Notes under the pieces: generated by a model
The model's database searches: none
What the model was told of the DNA's origin: nothing
The model's input: only the letters and a program-made list of their open reading frames with translations
Virus record (IMG/VR): IMGVR_UViG_3300046535_000101
Coordinates: 1 to 40,134 of that record
Direction: 5' to 3' (one strand)
Source: a virus
DNA length: 40,134 nucleotides
In this document: piece by piece, positions 38,395 to 40,134 of the stretch
Position numbering within the stretch: position 1 is the stretch's first letter
Layout: each line of letters begins with the position of its first letter
Translations under genes and position numbers: made by a program

Positions 38395-39087
38395 ATGGCA
38401 CTTCGCATCTTCGAGACCGACCCTGACGCCGCACCGAAGCCCCGGGCGAACTACTCCGACGGCACGGTCGGCCGGTTCCATTCCGGCCGTCAGGTCGATG
38501 GACAGCCTGAGTCGCTGTCTGAGTGGCGCATCACGACCGGTGACCGGGGCGTAGCCGACGCCGTCGCGCAACTCTTCGGCGGAGTGCCGGACGAGACCGA
38601 CTCGCCGAACGAGAACTTCATCGAGGTCTTGACGGCCGCGAATGCCGTTCCCGTGATCCTGGACGGCGTCAAGGCGATCCGGTCGGATATGAAGCTGTGG
38701 AACCGGTCCAAGCTGGTCCATCACTGTGACGGCGTCGAGTTCCTGAGCCCCGACGAGAAGGCGGGTCGGCCGTGTGGTTGCCCGGCTCTCTTCGCTGAGC
38801 GTAAGCAGGCGGCGAAGGATTACGTCGGTCCGTCACCGTCGATCAACATCACGTTCCGTCTCGCCGACGATCCCGATCTCGGGTCGTTCCGATTCCAGTC
38901 GGGTTCGTGGACGCTCGCCGAAGTGCTGCACGAGTACGAGAACGACCTCGCCCGTGTCGGCGGCGAAGCCGTCGCGACCCTCCGACTCGAACTCGTCGAG
39001 TACACGACGAAGAAGGGTCGGAACGTTTCCTACCTGAAGCCGGTTCTCGACAACATCCGCAGCTATAACGACGCGATCGCCGAGTAA
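38395..39087 (+). CDS. Recombination directionality factor (phiC31 Gp3-like)
   Basis: This 230-residue protein matches the Gp3 family as I know it. The N-terminus is LRIFETDPDAAPKP, then VGRFHSGRQVDGQPESLSEW. A Cys segment follows (HHCDGVEFLSPDEKAGRPCGCP), then the conserved FRLADDPDLGSFRFQSGSW. The C-terminal part is LRLELVEYTTKKGRNVSYLKP. In phiC31, Gp3 binds the integrase and allows attL x attR excision; it is an early protein there too. ATG 38395 follows GGAGAG. It lies 24 kb from the integrase. Confidence 0.86.
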   Translation: MALRIFETDPDAAPKPRANYSDGTVGRFHSGRQVDGQPESLSEWRITTGDRGVADAVAQLFGGVPDETDSPNENFIEVLTAANAVPVILDGVKAIRSDMKLWNRSKLVHHCDGVEFLSPDEKAGRPCGCPALFAERKQAAKDYVGPSPSINITFRLADDPDLGSFRFQSGSWTLAEVLHEYENDLARVGGEAVATLRLELVEYTTKKGRNVSYLKPVLDNIRSYNDAIAE

Positions 39088-39091
39088 CCAC

Positions 39092-39268
39092 ATGCCGCCG
39101 CTATTCCCGTCCCCGGCTTACGCGGCTCTCATATGGGCGGCGCACTTCCGAGATTCTGACGACTCCGAAGTTCGCCGCCCGATGTGGGAATTCCCGCCCG
39201 AAGCACGCGAGCCCCTGATTCACGAACGACGTCGTCGATTCGGCGTCGACGACGATATCGACCTTTAG
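39092..39268 (+). CDS. Small hypothetical protein (58 residues)
   Basis: ATG at 39092, five bases after the previous stop. The product starts MPPLFPSPAYAALIWAAHFRD and ends in a basic-acidic tail (ERRRRFGVDDDIDL). No family known. The tight spacing in the early operon supports it. Confidence 0.6.
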   Translation: MPPLFPSPAYAALIWAAHFRDSDDSEVRRPMWEFPPEAREPLIHERRRRFGVDDDIDL

Positions 39269-39277
39269 GAGAGAAGC

Positions 39278-39598
39278 ATGGCGAAGGCAGAGAAGAAGAC
39301 TGAGACGATCCGGCGCGACGTCGTCGAACTGAAGCTGAGCATCGAGGAAGCGAACGTAGTCTTCGCCGTCCTCGGTCGAGTGGCAGGCGACCCGTTCAAC
39401 TCGCCCCGTAAGCACGTGAACGCCGTTTACGACGCGCTGAAGGTGGCGCGGGTCGACGGCGGCGACGAGAAGGCCCTTCTCGGCCGTCAGGGTGGGACGC
39501 CCGGACTGGAATTCCGCCCCTACGGCGGCACCGTCGAGACGTCTCTCGACGACATTCTGTTCGGCCGCATGCAGAAGGGTTGGGGTCGTATTGGCTAA
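39278..39598 (+). CDS. Hypothetical protein (106 residues)
   Basis: ATG 39278 after AGGAGAG. Charged start (MAKAEKKTETIRRDVVELKL), then helical SIEEANVVFAVLGRVAG, which resembles small phage regulators or accessory proteins in general pattern only. It overlaps the next gene by eight bases. Confidence 0.7.
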   Translation: MAKAEKKTETIRRDVVELKLSIEEANVVFAVLGRVAGDPFNSPRKHVNAVYDALKVARVDGGDEKALLGRQGGTPGLEFRPYGGTVETSLDDILFGRMQKGWGRIG

Positions 39599-39863
39599 GC
39601 GGGGCGTCGTCACGGACTATGCGGGCGAAGAGCTGTACCGGGGCGACCTGGTCGCCTACGCGACCCGACAGGCTAACCGGGTACGCATGACCGATGCCGT
39701 CGTCGAGAAGGTGACGGCACGGCTCGAAGGCGGGCGACTTCGCCCCATGCTGAGGGTCCGGCCGACGGGCACGGAATCGGGCTTCACGGCTCGCCGTTCC
39801 ATGCGTGCTGAGTGGATATCCGCCGAACATGTCCGGCTGATTCAGGCGGGCGTCGAGGAGTAG
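39591..39863 (+). CDS. Hypothetical protein (90 residues)
   Basis: The TTG at 39591 overlaps the previous stop and is the best start. The sequence suggests a small beta-barrel (YAGEELYRGDLVAYATRQANRVRMTDAVVEKV), similar in feel to SH3-like nucleic-acid-binding folds. A terminator follows. Confidence 0.6.
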   Translation: MAKRGVVTDYAGEELYRGDLVAYATRQANRVRMTDAVVEKVTARLEGGRLRPMLRVRPTGTESGFTARRSMRAEWISAEHVRLIQAGVEE

Positions 39864-39873
39864 TCAGAAGGTT

Positions 39874-39910
39874 GGGCCGGACAGTGCGAGCGTGCGCTGT
39901 CCGGCCCTTT
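39874..39910 (+). terminator. Terminator near right end
   Basis: GGGCCGGACAG (39874-39884) pairs perfectly with CTGTCCGGCCC (39897-39907), then TTT. It closes the 36808-39863 early operon. Confidence 0.85.
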
Positions 39911-39920
39911 GTCGTCTCAC

Positions 39921-39942
39921 CACCTACTCACGTGAGTAGGTG
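39921..39942. repeat. 22-base palindrome, copy 15
   Basis: Perfect copy, 14 bases before the GTG of the gene that crosses the window ends. Confidence 0.97.
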
Positions 39943-39956
39943 AGGAAGGGTGCACA

Positions 39957-40134
39957 GTGATACGGAGAATCTCCGTCGAGGTCGGTCCGGCTCTCGGCGA
40001 CGTACGGGCCATGGGGCGGGGCGACACGGTCGTTCTCGCCCCCGGGGTCGAGGGGCGCAAGGATTGGGGGCGTTACCTCGACGCCCTCGCGTCGGCGCTG
40101 TCACGCGGCGTCGAGGTCAGGTGGCTACGTGGCT
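39957..40134 (+). CDS. Small protein, 5' part (continues at base 2)
   Basis: GTG at 39957 after AGGAAGGG. The frame runs to the window end; when joined to the left end it stops at 152-154, giving 59 residues (VIRRISVEVGPALGDVRAMG and onward). Completion across the join supports a circular or terminally redundant genome. Family unknown. Confidence 0.65.
   Translation, partial: MIRRISVEVGPALGDVRAMGRGDTVVLAPGVEGRKDWGRYLDALASALSRGVEVRWLRG
39983..40134. repeat. Right copy of 152-base direct terminal repeat
   Basis: Matches 1-152 except G at 40008 against A at 26. See the left copy. Confidence 0.9.

Noticed and set aside
3173-39942. The palindromes as ordinary Rho-independent terminators
   Set aside because: None is followed by a T run, most lie just upstream of start codons, and clear terminators with T runs exist separately (8422, 14491, 34957).
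3173-39942. The repeated palindromes as a CRISPR array
   Set aside because: Spacing ranges from 80 bases to several kilobases, with genes between copies and no cas genes.

Overview
The window is an almost complete genome of a tailed, temperate actinobacteriophage. All supported genes read on the + strand. The DNA is GC-rich, with GTG and TTG starts common. The virion genes are siphovirus-type: an HK97-like head and a 1027-residue tape measure. The serine integrase closely resembles that of the Streptomyces phage phiBT1, and a phiC31 Gp3-like directionality factor is present, so I infer a Streptomyces or related host. The first 152 bases recur at the right end with one mismatch. The window is therefore best read as a circular or terminally redundant genome of about 39,982 unique bases.

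Layout, read as a circle. (1) 34.3-40.1 kb continuing into 0-8.4 kb is the early, DNA-metabolism half. It holds a dNMP kinase, a Cas4/RecB-like exonuclease, an RNA ligase, the directionality factor, a Holliday-junction-resolvase-like nuclease, a primase-helicase, a family A DNA polymerase, a sigma-factor-like protein, ThyX and a dCMP deaminase. (2) 8.5-14.5 kb is a lysogeny/accessory region with a 494-residue unknown protein, a secreted or anchored Pro-rich protein, small Cys-rich proteins, a probable attP and the integrase. (3) 14.5-15.1 kb is a structured non-coding block carrying a 102-base hairpin element, a miniature tRNA-like cloverleaf and a tRNA with anticodon UAG. (4) 15.1-26 kb carries two HNH genes flanking a papain-like hydrolase, then terminase, portal, protease, capsid, connectors, tail tube and chaperones. 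(5) 26-32.9 kb carries the tape measure and tail tip. (6) 32.9-34.2 kb carries a GH25 endolysin and two holin-like proteins.

Three layers of repeated non-coding signals overlie the genes. The first is a 22-base palindrome (half-site CACCTACTCAC followed by its reverse complement). It occurs 15 times, nearly always 14-49 bases upstream of a start codon, and its few variants all keep RNA pairing through G.U wobbles. The second is a promoter-like motif, GAAAACCCTTSCGCTC, which occurs seven times and only in front of early genes and the tRNA block. One copy stands in front of the phage's own sigma-like gene. The third is a long hairpin element present twice, 22 kb apart, each copy directly abutting copies of that motif. 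Together they suggest a phage-specific expression programme: a phage sigma with its own promoters, plus a genome-wide palindrome acting as repressor operator, RNA-processing site or both. The arrangement recalls the conserved inverted repeats and nested repressor of phiC31, but the sequences differ and no obvious helix-turn-helix repressor is visible.

The coding sequence also carries a signature. Leu-Glu is never written CTC GAG and Leu-Gln is never written CTG CAG where I looked, and CTA GAG is used often instead. This fits avoidance of XhoI-type and PstI-type sites and gives a possible reason for the UAG-anticodon tRNA.
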